Source: Nitratireductor sp. B36 (GTDB taxonomy: Bacteria; Pseudomonadota; Alphaproteobacteria; Rhizobiales; Rhizobiaceae). From it: a stretch of 64,000 nt of DNA. Under the pieces are notes generated by a model. That model was not told the origin of the DNA and searched no databases. It saw only the letters and a program-made list of their open reading frames with translations. Positions 57,010 to 64,000 of the stretch are shown piece by piece (the first letter of the stretch is position 1; every line of letters starts with the position of its first letter). The stretch is from positions 1,128,578 to 1,192,577 of the forward strand of contig NZ_JACKZY010000001.1 in the NCBI RefSeq assembly GCF_020833685.1. The letters are read 5' to 3'. Made by a program: the position numbers and the translations under genes.

Positions 57010-57728
57010 CGGTGGCAGACGAACACGGACCGGAAAGGCACGACGACGATCTCGTCGCTGCCGAATATGTGCTCGGCGTTCTGGCAGCCGAAGAGCGGGC
57101 AACGGCCGCGCGCCGGATCGAGACGGAACCAGCCTTTGCGCGCCTTGTGGAAGACTGGGAAGCCCGGCTCGCCCCCATGGCAGAAGCCTATGAAGGGGTG
57201 GAGCCCCCAGCGAACGCGAAGTCTGCCATCGACGCACGGCTTTTTGGTGCCGCGCCGGCAGCGGAAAGGCTCGGCCTTTGGTCGAGCCTCGCCTTCTGGC
57301 GAAGTGCCGCGCTGGCCGCCCTTTTGGCTTTCGCCGCCTATGTGGGCCTCACTTACACAAATCTGCCGATTGGCAATCAGCCGCTCCAGGAGCAGCGTTT
57401 CGTTGCCTCGCTTGCCCATGACGACACCGATGTGCGTTATCTCGCGGTCTATGACAGTATCAAGCGCGACGTGGCGCTCTCCCATGTTTCCGGAGCGCGG
57501 CCCGATGGGCGCGATTTCGAGCTCTGGGCGATCGAGGGCGACAAGCCGCCGGTTTCCCTCGGGGTCATTCCGGTCGGATCGAGCGTTCATGTGGCGCTGA
57601 GCGAAGCGCTTGGCGCCGCAATCGAGGCCGGCGCCGTGTTTGCCATCACCACGGAACCGCTGGGCGGTTCGCCGGACGGCACACCCACCGGGCCGGTCGT
57701 CGCACTTGGCGATCTGCGCGACATCTGA
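57006..57728 (+). CDS. RskA-type anti-sigma factor
   Basis: A 240-residue single-pass membrane protein. The cytoplasmic N-terminus (DLVAAEYVLGVLAAEERATAARRIETEPAFARLVEDWEARLAPM) is the sigma-binding anti-sigma domain of the RskA type, lacking the HxxxCxxC zinc site. A membrane helix is at about residues 95-113. The periplasmic domain (FVASLAHDDTDVRYLAVYDS; DFELWAIEGDKPPVSLGVIPVG) matches the RskA C-terminal domain. Start coupling to the sigma gene fits a sigma/anti-sigma pair that senses envelope conditions. Confidence 0.9.
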   Translation: MTVADEHGPERHDDDLVAAEYVLGVLAAEERATAARRIETEPAFARLVEDWEARLAPMAEAYEGVEPPANAKSAIDARLFGAAPAAERLGLWSSLAFWRSAALAALLAFAAYVGLTYTNLPIGNQPLQEQRFVASLAHDDTDVRYLAVYDSIKRDVALSHVSGARPDGRDFELWAIEGDKPPVSLGVIPVGSSVHVALSEALGAAIEAGAVFAITTEPLGGSPDGTPTGPVVALGDLRDI

Positions 57729-57760
57729 TTTCGGCTTTTCTAAAAAATCTGCTTTTTTTT

Positions 57761-57788
57761 GAAACTTCCCGGAGTGCCTCTCCGTGTC
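57761..57788 (+). promoter_or_regulatory. Candidate ECF-type promoter before the fasciclin gene
   Basis: GAAAC (57761-57765) is followed after 17 bases by CGTGTC (57783-57788), close to the GGAAC-N16/17-CGTT pattern of many ECF sigma factors. It lies 65 bases before the fasciclin start and just after the anti-sigma stop. A looser GAAAC-N16-CGACAA lies upstream of the sigma gene (56336-56362). Both are by-eye matches, not proof. Confidence 0.35.
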
Positions 57789-57852
57789 TCCTCATGTTCC
57801 CAAAACGGGCCAGCCAGAATGGCGGTCCCAAAATGACCTGAGGAGTTCAAAC

Positions 57853-58407
57853 ATGCGCAAGATCACTGTTTCCATTCTCGCCGGCTCGATTGCTCTCGCT
57901 TTCACAGGTACAGCTCTCGCTGAAAACCCGATGGTTGGCGGCGCGGCCATGTACGCCGACAAGACCATTGTCGAGAATGCAGTCAATTCGAAGGATCACA
58001 CCACGCTCGTTGCTGCTGTGAAGGCTGCCGGCCTGGTCGACACGCTTTCGGGTGAAGGGCCTTTCACCGTTTTCGCGCCGACCAACGCAGCTTTCGAGAA
58101 GCTGCCCGCCGGCACTGTCGACACGCTTCTGAAGCCCGAGAACAAGGAAACGCTCGCGACGGTCTTGACCTGCCACGTGGTGGCGACCGAAGCCATGTCT
58201 GACGCCATTGGCAAGATGATCTCCGATGACGGCGGCAACCATCCGGTCAAGACGGTTGGCGGCTGCATGCTCGAAGCCAAGATGGACGGCGACAAGATCA
58301 CGCTGACCGACGAAAACGGCAATGTCGCAACCGTGACGATTGCCGATGTCGATCAGTCGAACGGGGTTATCCACGTGATCGACACAGTGCTTCTGCCGAA
58401 GAGCTGA
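57853..58407 (+). CDS. Secreted fasciclin (FAS1) domain protein
   Basis: A 184-residue exported protein. The signal peptide is about residues 1-23 (ITVSILAGSIALAFTGTALA). One FAS1 domain follows with the two conserved boxes: FTVFAPTNAAFEKLPAGTVDTLL (H1) and the C-terminal DVDQSNGVIHVIDTVLLPK (H2); YADKTIVENAVNSKDHTTLVAAV opens it. The single Cys pair (LTCHVVA; GGCMLEA) could form a disulfide. FAS1 proteins mediate adhesion. A strong AGGAG lies seven bases before the ATG. It directly follows the sigma/anti-sigma pair and is likely its main target. Confidence 0.93.
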   Translation: MRKITVSILAGSIALAFTGTALAENPMVGGAAMYADKTIVENAVNSKDHTTLVAAVKAAGLVDTLSGEGPFTVFAPTNAAFEKLPAGTVDTLLKPENKETLATVLTCHVVATEAMSDAIGKMISDDGGNHPVKTVGGCMLEAKMDGDKITLTDENGNVATVTIADVDQSNGVIHVIDTVLLPKS

Positions 58408-58430
58408 GCTACGAAAGCAAAAGCCAGACA

Positions 58431-58481
58431 GGTTCCGATCGGGGGCTTTCGGAACCGCAAGGGGTGGAGCAGCGCCACCCC
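58431..58481 (+). terminator. Two hairpins after the fasciclin gene
   Basis: GGTTCCGA (58431-58438) pairs with TCGGAACC (58449-58456), and GGGGTGG (58461-58467) pairs with CCACCCC (58475-58481). No T-tract follows either stem, so they may stabilise the 3' end or act as weak terminators before msrB, which lies about 100 bases further on. Confidence 0.5.
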
Positions 58482-58577
58482 CTGCACTCACACGGACTTG
58501 ACTTTGAGGTGATAGCCCAGCGGACCTAATGTCCGGCGCAGGCGACACGAGCCAACCATGCAAGAAGGAGCTATTCG

Positions 58578-59087
58578 ATGAAACGCCGCAATTTTCTGTA
58601 TGGTACGGCTGGCGCGCTGGCAGCACTCACCGGCGGAGCCTTTGTGCTGCGTGGCCGGACCGGCGGCAGCGCCATGGCTGAAACCTTCGAGATCACCAAA
58701 AGTGAGGAAGAGTGGCGCGCGATCCTGACCGATCAGCAATTTGCCGTGCTGCGGCAGGAAGCGACGGAAAGGGCCTTCACGAGCCCGCTCAACAATGAGA
58801 AGCGTGCCGGTCTCTTTCATTGCGCCGGCTGCGACCTGCCGCTTTATTCATCCGAGGCGAAATATGATTCAGGCACCGGCTGGCCGAGCTTCTGGGAAGC
58901 ACTTCCGGATGCCATCGGCACCAAGCCGGACAACTCGCTCTTCATGACCCGGACCGAATGCCACTGCCGGCGCTGCGGCGGCCACCAGGGACACATTTTC
59001 GATGACGGCCCGCCGCCGACCGGCAAACGCCACTGCATCAACGGCGTCGCCTTGACGTTCAAACCGGGCGCGACAATGCCGAGCTAG
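58578..59087 (+). CDS. msrB: Peptide-methionine (R)-S-oxide reductase, exported
   Basis: A 169-residue MsrB that repairs oxidised methionine. The N-terminus MKRRNFLYGTAGALAALTGGAF looks like a Tat or Sec signal, so repair would be periplasmic. Zinc-binding CAGC (C82, C85) and CRRC (C130, C133) are present. The catalytic Cys is C153 in KRHCINGVAL. GTGWPSFWEAL and HCRRCGGHQGHIFDDGPPPTGKRHCINGVAL follow the family, though the active-site resolving Cys near residue 100 is not obvious. AAGGAG lies seven bases before the ATG. It neighbours the FAS1/sigma set on the same strand. Confidence 0.93.
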   Translation: MKRRNFLYGTAGALAALTGGAFVLRGRTGGSAMAETFEITKSEEEWRAILTDQQFAVLRQEATERAFTSPLNNEKRAGLFHCAGCDLPLYSSEAKYDSGTGWPSFWEALPDAIGTKPDNSLFMTRTECHCRRCGGHQGHIFDDGPPPTGKRHCINGVALTFKPGATMPS

Positions 59088-59098
59088 GGATCTGGCAT

Positions 59099-59800
59099 TC
59101 AGCCATCGGTTACGGCGCGGGCGATGGCATCACGCAACTCGTCCATGCCTTGACCCTTTTCCGATGAGGTTGCGACAATCTCGGGAAAAGCGGCTGCACG
59201 CTTTCTCAGTTGCGCTTCCGTGGCGGCAAGCAGCTTTTCAACCGCCGGCGGCTTGATCTTATCGATCTTTGTCAGCACCACCTGATAGGAAACCGCCGCC
59301 TTGTCGAGCAGATCCATGACCTCCTCGTCATTCTTCTTGATGCCGTGGCGGGCATCAATCAGCAGGAACACACGCTTGAGCGTGACACGGCCCCTGAGAT
59401 AGTCGAAGACCATTTCGGTCCAGGCGTCGACCTGCGCCTTGGGCGCCTTGGCAAAGCCGTAGCCCGGCATGTCGATGATCGCCATGGGCGGAAGATCACC
59501 ATCAGCACCGGTATATCCATCGGGAACGAAGAAGTTGAGCTCCTGGGTGCGGCCGGGCGTGTTGGATGTACGGGCCAGGCCGCGCTGTACGATCAACGCA
59601 TTGATGAGCGATGACTTGCCCACATTCGAGCGCCCGGCGAAGGCCACCTCGGGGGGACCTTCAGGCGGTAGAAATTTCATGGCCGGTGCACCGCGCAGGA
59701 AGACCCACGGACGCAGGAAGGTTCCGCGATCGATCTGCGCCTTGCCGGCGGCTGCGTCATCGTGTGATGCGTTCACGCCATCATCTCCATTACCGTTCAA
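59099..59800 (-). CDS. engB: Ribosome-biogenesis GTP-binding protein EngB (YihA/YsxC)
   Basis: A 233-residue GTPase needed for 50S assembly. G1 is [17 protein letters not shown] (P-loop about residues 56-64), G2 [13 protein letters not shown]3 IDMPGYGFA and G4 [10 protein letters not shown] short N-terminal extension ([19 protein letters not shown]) precedes the typical [20 protein letters not shown]. In most rhizobia it directly follows yidC and precedes argB. Here it is separated from both by accessory genes, and it converges with msrB across an 11-base gap. Confidence 0.95.
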   Translation of the reverse strand: MNGNGDDGVNASHDDAAAGKAQIDRGTFLRPWVFLRGAPAMKFLPPEGPPEVAFAGRSNVGKSSLINALIVQRGLARTSNTPGRTQELNFFVPDGYTGADGDLPPMAIIDMPGYGFAKAPKAQVDAWTEMVFDYLRGRVTLKRVFLLIDARHGIKKNDEEVMDLLDKAAVSYQVVLTKIDKIKPPAVEKLLAATEAQLRKRAAAFPEIVATSSEKGQGMDELRDAIARAVTDG

Positions 59801-59869
59801 ATGACGGCATCAAGACTGGCGGGGCATTTGTCAACTGCGCTGTTGCTGAAACCGTGTTTCAGAAGTCAC

Positions 59870-60178
59870 TCAAGCGTTGCCGAGAACCTGCATTCCACCG
59901 AGCCACCGTGAGCGGGGCCTGCGGCTGGCTTCGCACAAAGTCTCATGGAGGCGTCCGAGGTCCCTGGACTCTTGCGGGCGCCATCCGCAAGGACAACAGG
60001 ATGTCTCGCAGTGCGCTTCCGCCGTTTCGCGGTAGATCGTTCCAAGGGCTCGCGCAGCCTCAAGCATCAGAACCATTGGCGGCAGGCCGGTCCGACGCAT
60101 GATCTCGCTCATTTCCTTCATCATCTGAAGCTTCAGATGTGTTTCCGCTTGTTGGCGGCGACGTTCAAACTCGCTCAT
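59870..60178 (-). CDS. Small helical protein, unknown, pair member
   Basis: A 102-residue protein I do not recognise. The first half is a charged helix (EFERRRQQAETHLKLQMMKEMSEIMRR), followed by GLPPMVLMLEAARALGTIYRETA and a Cys-rich patch (HCETSCCPCGWRPQE) that could bind metal or be a quirk of frame. The tail is Arg-rich. It overlaps the preceding small gene by 14 bases on the same strand, which supports real translation. It lies in the accessory insert between engB and the acetyltransferase. Confidence 0.45.
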   Translation of the reverse strand: MSEFERRRQQAETHLKLQMMKEMSEIMRRTGLPPMVLMLEAARALGTIYRETAEAHCETSCCPCGWRPQESRDLGRLHETLCEASRRPRSRWLGGMQVLGNA

Positions 60179-60542
60179 CGATACCGCCCAGTCCTCGTAA
60201 GTGTTCAGAAGGGCTGCGCATGCACCCTTCAATCGCCTTCATACCGGGTGTCATCACGTGCAATTCGCCGCAGGCCTCGTCCAGTTCCCTCATCGCCTCG
60301 AAGAGCGCTTCGCGGTCCCGACAGTGGGTATCGAAGAGAGCAACGAAAATCATGTTGCTGCCATCATGTGGCTCCGGCGTCTCATTCGCGCGTGAAAGGC
60401 TCTCGGCGGCTGCACGCTTGGCGGCCTGCACCTTGGACCGCAGCCGCTCTACACGCAGGAATTTTCCACGGTGGCGTTCGAGCTCATCAGCCTCACAGGC
60501 ATGATGAGACGCAAACTCCTCAATCGGGCTCAGATGCATCAT
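60165..60542 (-). CDS. Small helical protein, unknown, pair member
   Basis: A 125-residue, largely helical protein (RHRGKFLRVERLRSKVQAAKRAAAESLSRA; EALFEAMRELDEACGELHVM). I do not recognise a family. The ATG at 60542 (MMHLSPIEEFASHHACEADEL) is likely; a longer frame begins at 60602. Upstream DNA is A/T-rich and contains TTGACA on this strand (60619-60624), a plausible -35 box, though no clear -10 lies at 17 bases. With the overlapping downstream gene it may form a small two-gene unit. Confidence 0.5.
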   Translation of the reverse strand: MMHLSPIEEFASHHACEADELERHRGKFLRVERLRSKVQAAKRAAAESLSRANETPEPHDGSNMIFVALFDTHCRDREALFEAMRELDEACGELHVMTPGMKAIEGCMRSPSEHLRGLGGIDERV

Positions 60543-60651
60543 GGCAGTTACCTCTTGGCCTCCGGCCGGTCGGATTAGCGACACGGCCGAAGACACAAAC
60601 ACAATACTATACTAAAAATGTCAAGTTTAATGATGCCGCCTGGCAGTCCTG

Positions 60652-61290
60652 TTAGACGGCGTTTTCAAGGGCAACGAGATCAGCGCCGCGTATGGCAGAT
60701 AGGTTGCGGCTTATCTTGTCTACCGGCCAGTTCCACCAGCCGATCCCGACGAGGGCTGCGACCGTCTCGGGCGCGAAGCGCAGGCGAAGAACGCGCGCCG
60801 GATTGCCCACGGCGATGGCGTAAGGCGGAATATCGGAGGCAATGACGGCATGGGCCCCGATCACGGCTCCATCTCCAATAGTGACGCCCGGCATGATCTG
60901 CGCCTGCCGTCCGATCCACACATCATTGCCCACGGTGGTGTTGCCGCGGCTATGCTCGAGATAAACCTGGCCATCAAAACCCTCCTCCCAGCCGTGGCCG
61001 AAGATATTGAACGGGAAGGTGGAGAAGCCAGTCATCAGATGGTTGGCCCCGTTCATCACAAGTGTGGCGCCGTGGGCGATGGCCACAAACTTGCCGATAA
61101 CCAGTCGATCGCCGAGAAAGTCGAAGTGATAAAGGACGTTTCGTTCCTCAAAACGCTCGGCGCCGACGGGATCGTCGTAGTAGGAAAAATCTCCCACCTC
61201 GATATTAGGCCGGGTGATGAAGTTCTTAAGAAAAATGGTTCTGGGAAAGCCCGCCATCGGGTATGGCGTTGCCGGATCAGGTCCATGCAT
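60652..61290 (-). CDS. CatB-related O-acetyltransferase (xenobiotic acyltransferase type)
   Basis: A 212-residue left-handed beta-helix acetyltransferase. The catalytic His is H84 in VMNGANHLMTGFSTFPFNIFG, the signature of CatB/Vat xenobiotic acetyltransferases. Hexapeptide repeats follow (TTVGNDVWIGRQAQIMPGVTIGDGAVIGAHAVIASDIPPYAIAVGNPARV). Substrates in the family include chloramphenicol and streptogramins, but sugars and unknown small molecules are equally possible. A perfect AAGGAGG lies four bases before the ATG at 61290. It lies within the accessory insert between engB and yidC. Confidence 0.9.
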   Translation of the reverse strand: MHGPDPATPYPMAGFPRTIFLKNFITRPNIEVGDFSYYDDPVGAERFEERNVLYHFDFLGDRLVIGKFVAIAHGATLVMNGANHLMTGFSTFPFNIFGHGWEEGFDGQVYLEHSRGNTTVGNDVWIGRQAQIMPGVTIGDGAVIGAHAVIASDIPPYAIAVGNPARVLRLRFAPETVAALVGIGWWNWPVDKISRNLSAIRGADLVALENAV

Positions 61291-61457
61291 GGGGACCTCC
61301 TTGGTCAAAACAGGGGAATAACCCACCGCCTCCGTCAAAACGGCAAAGGGCCGGACCTCAAGTCCCGGCGGCGTGTGCTTCGGTCCCCTTATTTGATCAT
61401 CGAGGCAACTCCCTTGGTGCAGATGCTGTCCTTAGCGGAAATACGAGAGGACAGCAA

Positions 61458-61946
61458 TCATGACCACTCAACCAGCGCCATCGCATAGCTTGCAAGCGCG
61501 AGCAGTGAGGCGACTGCACGCACATGGTTCCACATCACCCATCGGGAGAGATACTCCCGCCACAGTTCTGCCCCTTGCGTTGTTGCTGGCTCAACCTTTG
61601 CCAGAGCCTCGTTCATGGGAACGTTGAAAACAACGGTGACGAGAAATGTGCCCACCACATAGAAAAGTCCGCCGAGAAAAAGCCAGATGCCGCCGGACGG
61701 CACCAGCCCGAGCAGGGCGAAAACACCAAGCAGGATTCCCAGAGCCGCTGTGCCGAAGAACGCCGCAAAAAAGACGGGGTTGAGCACGGTGACATTGATC
61801 GTCTGCATCGTCTGAATGCCTGCCGGAACCGGCATCCGCCGAAGAGCCTGCATAACCGTGTTTGAGAATGCGAAGAAAAACCCGGCCGTGAGACCAGCAC
61901 CCAGCGTGGCGAGCAACAGCGACGCAAAAACAAGGCTATCAGCCAT
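61458..61946 (-). CDS. DUF1772 (anthrone oxygenase-like) membrane protein
   Basis: A 162-residue protein with four predicted helices (about residues 5-30, 52-72, 80-105, 135-158). The family mark is the VFNVPMNEAL segment (N-V-P-M-N) between helices three and four, plus LWREYLSRWVMWNHVRAVASLLALASYA. DUF1772 proteins are related to anthrone oxygenases; the physiological role is unclear. The ATG at 61946 is preceded by GGAGAG; the longer frame from 61979 adds eleven residues. It is part of the insert between engB and yidC. Confidence 0.88.
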   Translation of the reverse strand: MADSLVFASLLLATLGAGLTAGFFFAFSNTVMQALRRMPVPAGIQTMQTINVTVLNPVFFAAFFGTAALGILLGVFALLGLVPSGGIWLFLGGLFYVVGTFLVTVVFNVPMNEALAKVEPATTQGAELWREYLSRWVMWNHVRAVASLLALASYAMALVEWS

Positions 61947-62070
61947 AGCGATCTCTCCGTTCCACACGAGAATACCCAATTCTTCAGGATCGCGTCAGAG
62001 AGGGGTGAGAGGCTCCAGACATTTTCTGCCAAAGCCCGGTGATGGAGATCCATGCGGATGGCAAAGCTAC

Positions 62071-62097
62071 AAAAAAGGCCCGCTTACGCGAGCCTTT
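62071..62097 (-). terminator. Terminator downstream of yidC
   Basis: On the minus strand AAAGGCTCGCGTAAGCGGGCC ends in TTTTTT: GGCTCGC pairs with GCGGGCC (one G-T) over a GTAA loop. It lies 14 bases after the yidC stop and forms a good intrinsic terminator, separating yidC from the DUF1772 gene. Confidence 0.8.
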
Positions 62098-62110
62098 TCG
62101 ATTTTTTCGG

Positions 62111-63928
62111 CTATTCGGCCGGTTTCGGCTTTTTCTTGAACAGACCAGCCAGATTGTCCCAAAGCTCAATCTTGGCGCCCTGGCGTTTCATGATGACGCC
62201 CTGCTGGACGATGGACAGGAAGTTGTTCCATGCCCAGTAGATCACCAGGCCTGCCGGGAAGGTGGCCAGCATGAAGGTGAAGATCACCGGCATCCAGTTG
62301 AAGATCATCGCCTGTGTCGGATCGGGCGGTGTCGGGTTCATGCGCATCTGCAGGAACATGGTGATGCCCATGATCAACGGCCAGACGCCAATCATAAGGA
62401 AGGTTGGCACGTCATAAGGCAGGAGACCGAACAGGTTGAAGACCGAGGTCGGATCGGGCGCCGAAAGGTCCTGAATCCAGCCGAAGAACGGCGCGTGGCG
62501 CATCTCGATGGTGACGTAGAGCACCTTGTAGAGCGCGAAGAAGACCGGGATCTGAATCAGGATCGGCCAGCAGCCGGCGATCGGATTGATCTTCTCTTTC
62601 TTGTAGAGCTCCATCATCGCCTGCTGCTGCTTCATCTTGTCATCCGCATATTTCTCGCGGATTTCCATCATGGCAGGCTGGACCTTCTTCATGTTCGCCA
62701 TGGACTTGTAGGACTTGTTGGCGAGCGGGAAGAAGATGAGCTTCACAACGACCGTGGTTGCAAGGATGGCCACGCCGAAATTGCCGAGCAGCTTGAACAG
62801 CCAGTCGATGAGATAGAACATCGGCTTGGTGATGAAATAGAACCAACCCCAGTCGATCAGAAGCTCGAACTTACGGATGCCGCGGTCTTCTTCATAAGCA
62901 TCGACGACATTGACCTCCTTGGCACCGGCGAAGACCATGAGCTCGCTAGTGGCGGAAGCGCCATCGGCGACCGTGATTTCGTCGGTCAGATAGTCGGCCT
63001 GGTAGCGCGGCTTGCCGTCGCCCGAATAGGTGTAGCGCGGCTGGAATTCGCGGCCGTTCTGCGGGACCATGGTCACCGCCCAGTATTTGTCGGTGATGCC
63101 CAGCCAGCCGTCAGAGGACATCGCCGGCGTAATGCGCTTTTCCTCTTCGACATCCGAATAATCGATTTCCTGCAGGCCTTCCTCGCCGGTGACGCCGATC
63201 AGGCCTTCGTGCAGGATGTAGATGCCGGAGGTCTTGGGCGTGCCGATGCGAGTGGTGCGGCCATAATTGCGCAGTGCGACAGGAGCACCAGAAGCGTTTT
63301 CCACCGTGTCGGACACCGTGAACATGTAGTTCTCGTCGACCGAGAAGGTGCGCTTGAAGGTCAGGCCCTTCTCATTGGTGAAGGAGAGCGTGACGGGGCT
63401 CGACGGGGTGAGCGTCTCGCCTTCGGCAAGCGTCCACTCGGTCGAAGGACCCGGCAGCGTTCCGGCGGCCTCCCCACCAACATAACCCGTCTCGACATAA
63501 TAGCCGTCAGGACCAGTTGAGGGGTTCAGAAGCTGAATGTTGGGTGAATCCTTCTCAACAGTCACCCGGTAGTCCTTGAGGAGCAGGTCATCGAGACGCG
63601 CGCCCGTCAGATTGATCGAACCGGAAATGCGCGGCGTCTCGATCTTCACACGTGCGCTGCCGGCAACGGCTGCGGCGCGGTCAAGCGGTGCAGCCGATGG
63701 GTTGGTCGAGCCGGGCACGGCACCCTCGCCACCAGAAGGCGCTGGTATATCGCTGATCTCACCGCTCGAAGACGCAGCAGCCGGGGCCGTTTCTGCCGCC
63801 TGCCGTTCTTCAATCTGGGCTGCCTGGCGCTGCTCTTCGATCCGGGGGTTCATGTAGAACACCTGCCAGAGCGTCAGGATCAACACGGACAGCGCGATCG
63901 TGATGAGAAAATTGCGATTGTTATCCAT
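62111..63928 (-). CDS. yidC: Membrane protein insertase YidC
   Basis: A 605-residue inner-membrane insertase for SecYEG-dependent and independent proteins. TM1 is residues 6-24 (FLITIALSVLILTLWQVFY). The large periplasmic domain spans about 60-355 (SGSINLTGARLDDLLLKDYRV; DGWLGITDKYWAVTMVPQNG). The C-terminal insertase core has about five helices with PLANKSYKSMANMKKVQPAMMEIREKYADDKMKQQQAMMELYKKEKINPIAGCWPILIQIPVFFALYKVLY and a basic tail ending FKKKPKPAE. The ATG at 63928 is used; a start at 63958 lies inside the upstream gene. Confidence 0.97.
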   Translation of the reverse strand: MDNNRNFLITIALSVLILTLWQVFYMNPRIEEQRQAAQIEERQAAETAPAAASSSGEISDIPAPSGGEGAVPGSTNPSAAPLDRAAAVAGSARVKIETPRISGSINLTGARLDDLLLKDYRVTVEKDSPNIQLLNPSTGPDGYYVETGYVGGEAAGTLPGPSTEWTLAEGETLTPSSPVTLSFTNEKGLTFKRTFSVDENYMFTVSDTVENASGAPVALRNYGRTTRIGTPKTSGIYILHEGLIGVTGEEGLQEIDYSDVEEEKRITPAMSSDGWLGITDKYWAVTMVPQNGREFQPRYTYSGDGKPRYQADYLTDEITVADGASATSELMVFAGAKEVNVVDAYEEDRGIRKFELLIDWGWFYFITKPMFYLIDWLFKLLGNFGVAILATTVVVKLIFFPLANKSYKSMANMKKVQPAMMEIREKYADDKMKQQQAMMELYKKEKINPIAGCWPILIQIPVFFALYKVLYVTIEMRHAPFFGWIQDLSAPDPTSVFNLFGLLPYDVPTFLMIGVWPLIMGITMFLQMRMNPTPPDPTQAMIFNWMPVIFTFMLATFPAGLVIYWAWNNFLSIVQQGVIMKRQGAKIELWDNLAGLFKKKPKPAE

Positions 63929-64000
63929 CGATGTCCTTGCCCTTTCCACGCCCGGCATCGGCTTGTCCGATGCGACGGGAAAGCTCGTCTTTCAGGGAGG
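63921..64000 (-). CDS. rnpA: C-terminus of a gene upstream of yidC, probably ribonuclease P protein
   Basis: An open frame runs in from the window end and stops with TAA at 63921-63923, overlapping the yidC start by eight bases. The visible 25 residues (SLKDELSRRIGQADAGRGKGKD and on) resemble the basic C-terminus of RnpA. rnpA normally precedes yidC in rhizobia. The call rests mainly on synteny; the catalytic RNR motif lies outside the window. Confidence 0.55.
   Translation of the reverse strand, partial: SLKDELSRRIGQADAGRGKGKDIDG

Noticed and set aside
62039-63520. 493-residue plus-strand open frame across yidC
   Set aside because: It is an antisense shadow of yidC with biased His/Asp/Arg composition and no recognisable domain.

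Overview
The window reads as a stretch of chromosome from a GC-rich alphaproteobacterium of the order Hyphomicrobiales (Rhizobiales), probably a Phyllobacteriaceae-type genus such as Mesorhizobium, Nitratireductor or a relative. This rests on gene content and order: the (rnpA)-yidC-engB-argB neighbourhood, the dapD-dapE-truA-fmt-def block, a short HisG paired with HisZ, alphaproteobacterial families (DUF2093, DUF4170, DUF817), and dispersed palindromic repeats of the kind common in these genomes. No genus can be fixed from the sequence alone. I saw no rRNA, tRNA, CRISPR array, transposase or replication origin.

Layout. 0-6.2 kb: tyrosine/homogentisate catabolism (hmgA, a fumarylacetoacetate hydrolase-family enzyme, divergent MarR regulator), a Phd/VapC toxin-antitoxin pair, and threonine catabolism (tdh, kbl). 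6.2-11.75 kb: two repeat-rich intergenic zones enclosing a glutaryl-CoA dehydrogenase and an A/T-richer three-gene island (four-TM protein, DndC-like PAPS-reductase-fold protein, HEPN-like protein), the most likely undescribed system here. 11.75-28 kb: mutL; a leftward run pmbA-cysQ-DUF4170-acyltransferase-waaA-lpxK serving lipid A/LPS; a CPA2 antiporter; a leftward run of two M16 peptidase-family genes and a patatin; rsmD, an RluB-type pseudouridine synthase and tadA. 28-36 kb: a lipoprotein, ileS, ribF, a HAD phosphatase and a large TadG-like von Willebrand factor A protein. 36-41.4 kb: hisS-hisZ-hisG, with a perfect 41-bp inverted repeat between hisS and hisZ, and an arsR-MFS pair. 41.4-48.8 kb: rmuC; def, fmt, a GNAT acetyltransferase and truA rightward; dapD, DUF805, dapE and a membrane protein leftward, joining translation initiation to lysine/peptidoglycan precursor synthesis.

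48.8-64 kb: a LOG-family protein, a DUF2946-like plus PCuAC copper pair, DUF817, a HAD nucleotidase, an EamA exporter, an XRE-regulated toxin-like pair, argB, an ECF sigma/anti-sigma pair followed by a secreted fasciclin protein and a Tat-type MsrB, engB, two small unknown proteins, a CatB-type acetyltransferase, a DUF1772 membrane protein, yidC and what looks like the end of rnpA. The yidC-engB-argB neighbours that usually lie side by side are separated here by two accessory inserts.

Functionally, most of the window is housekeeping (translation, repair, envelope, amino-acid synthesis). Accessory functions cluster in four places: 2.7-3.9 kb, 8.4-11.7 kb, 54.4-55.3 kb and 56.4-62.0 kb. Starts were adjusted from the longest open frame where a Shine-Dalgarno match, an overlap or family alignment from memory favoured another codon. 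All family assignments were made by eye, without database searches.
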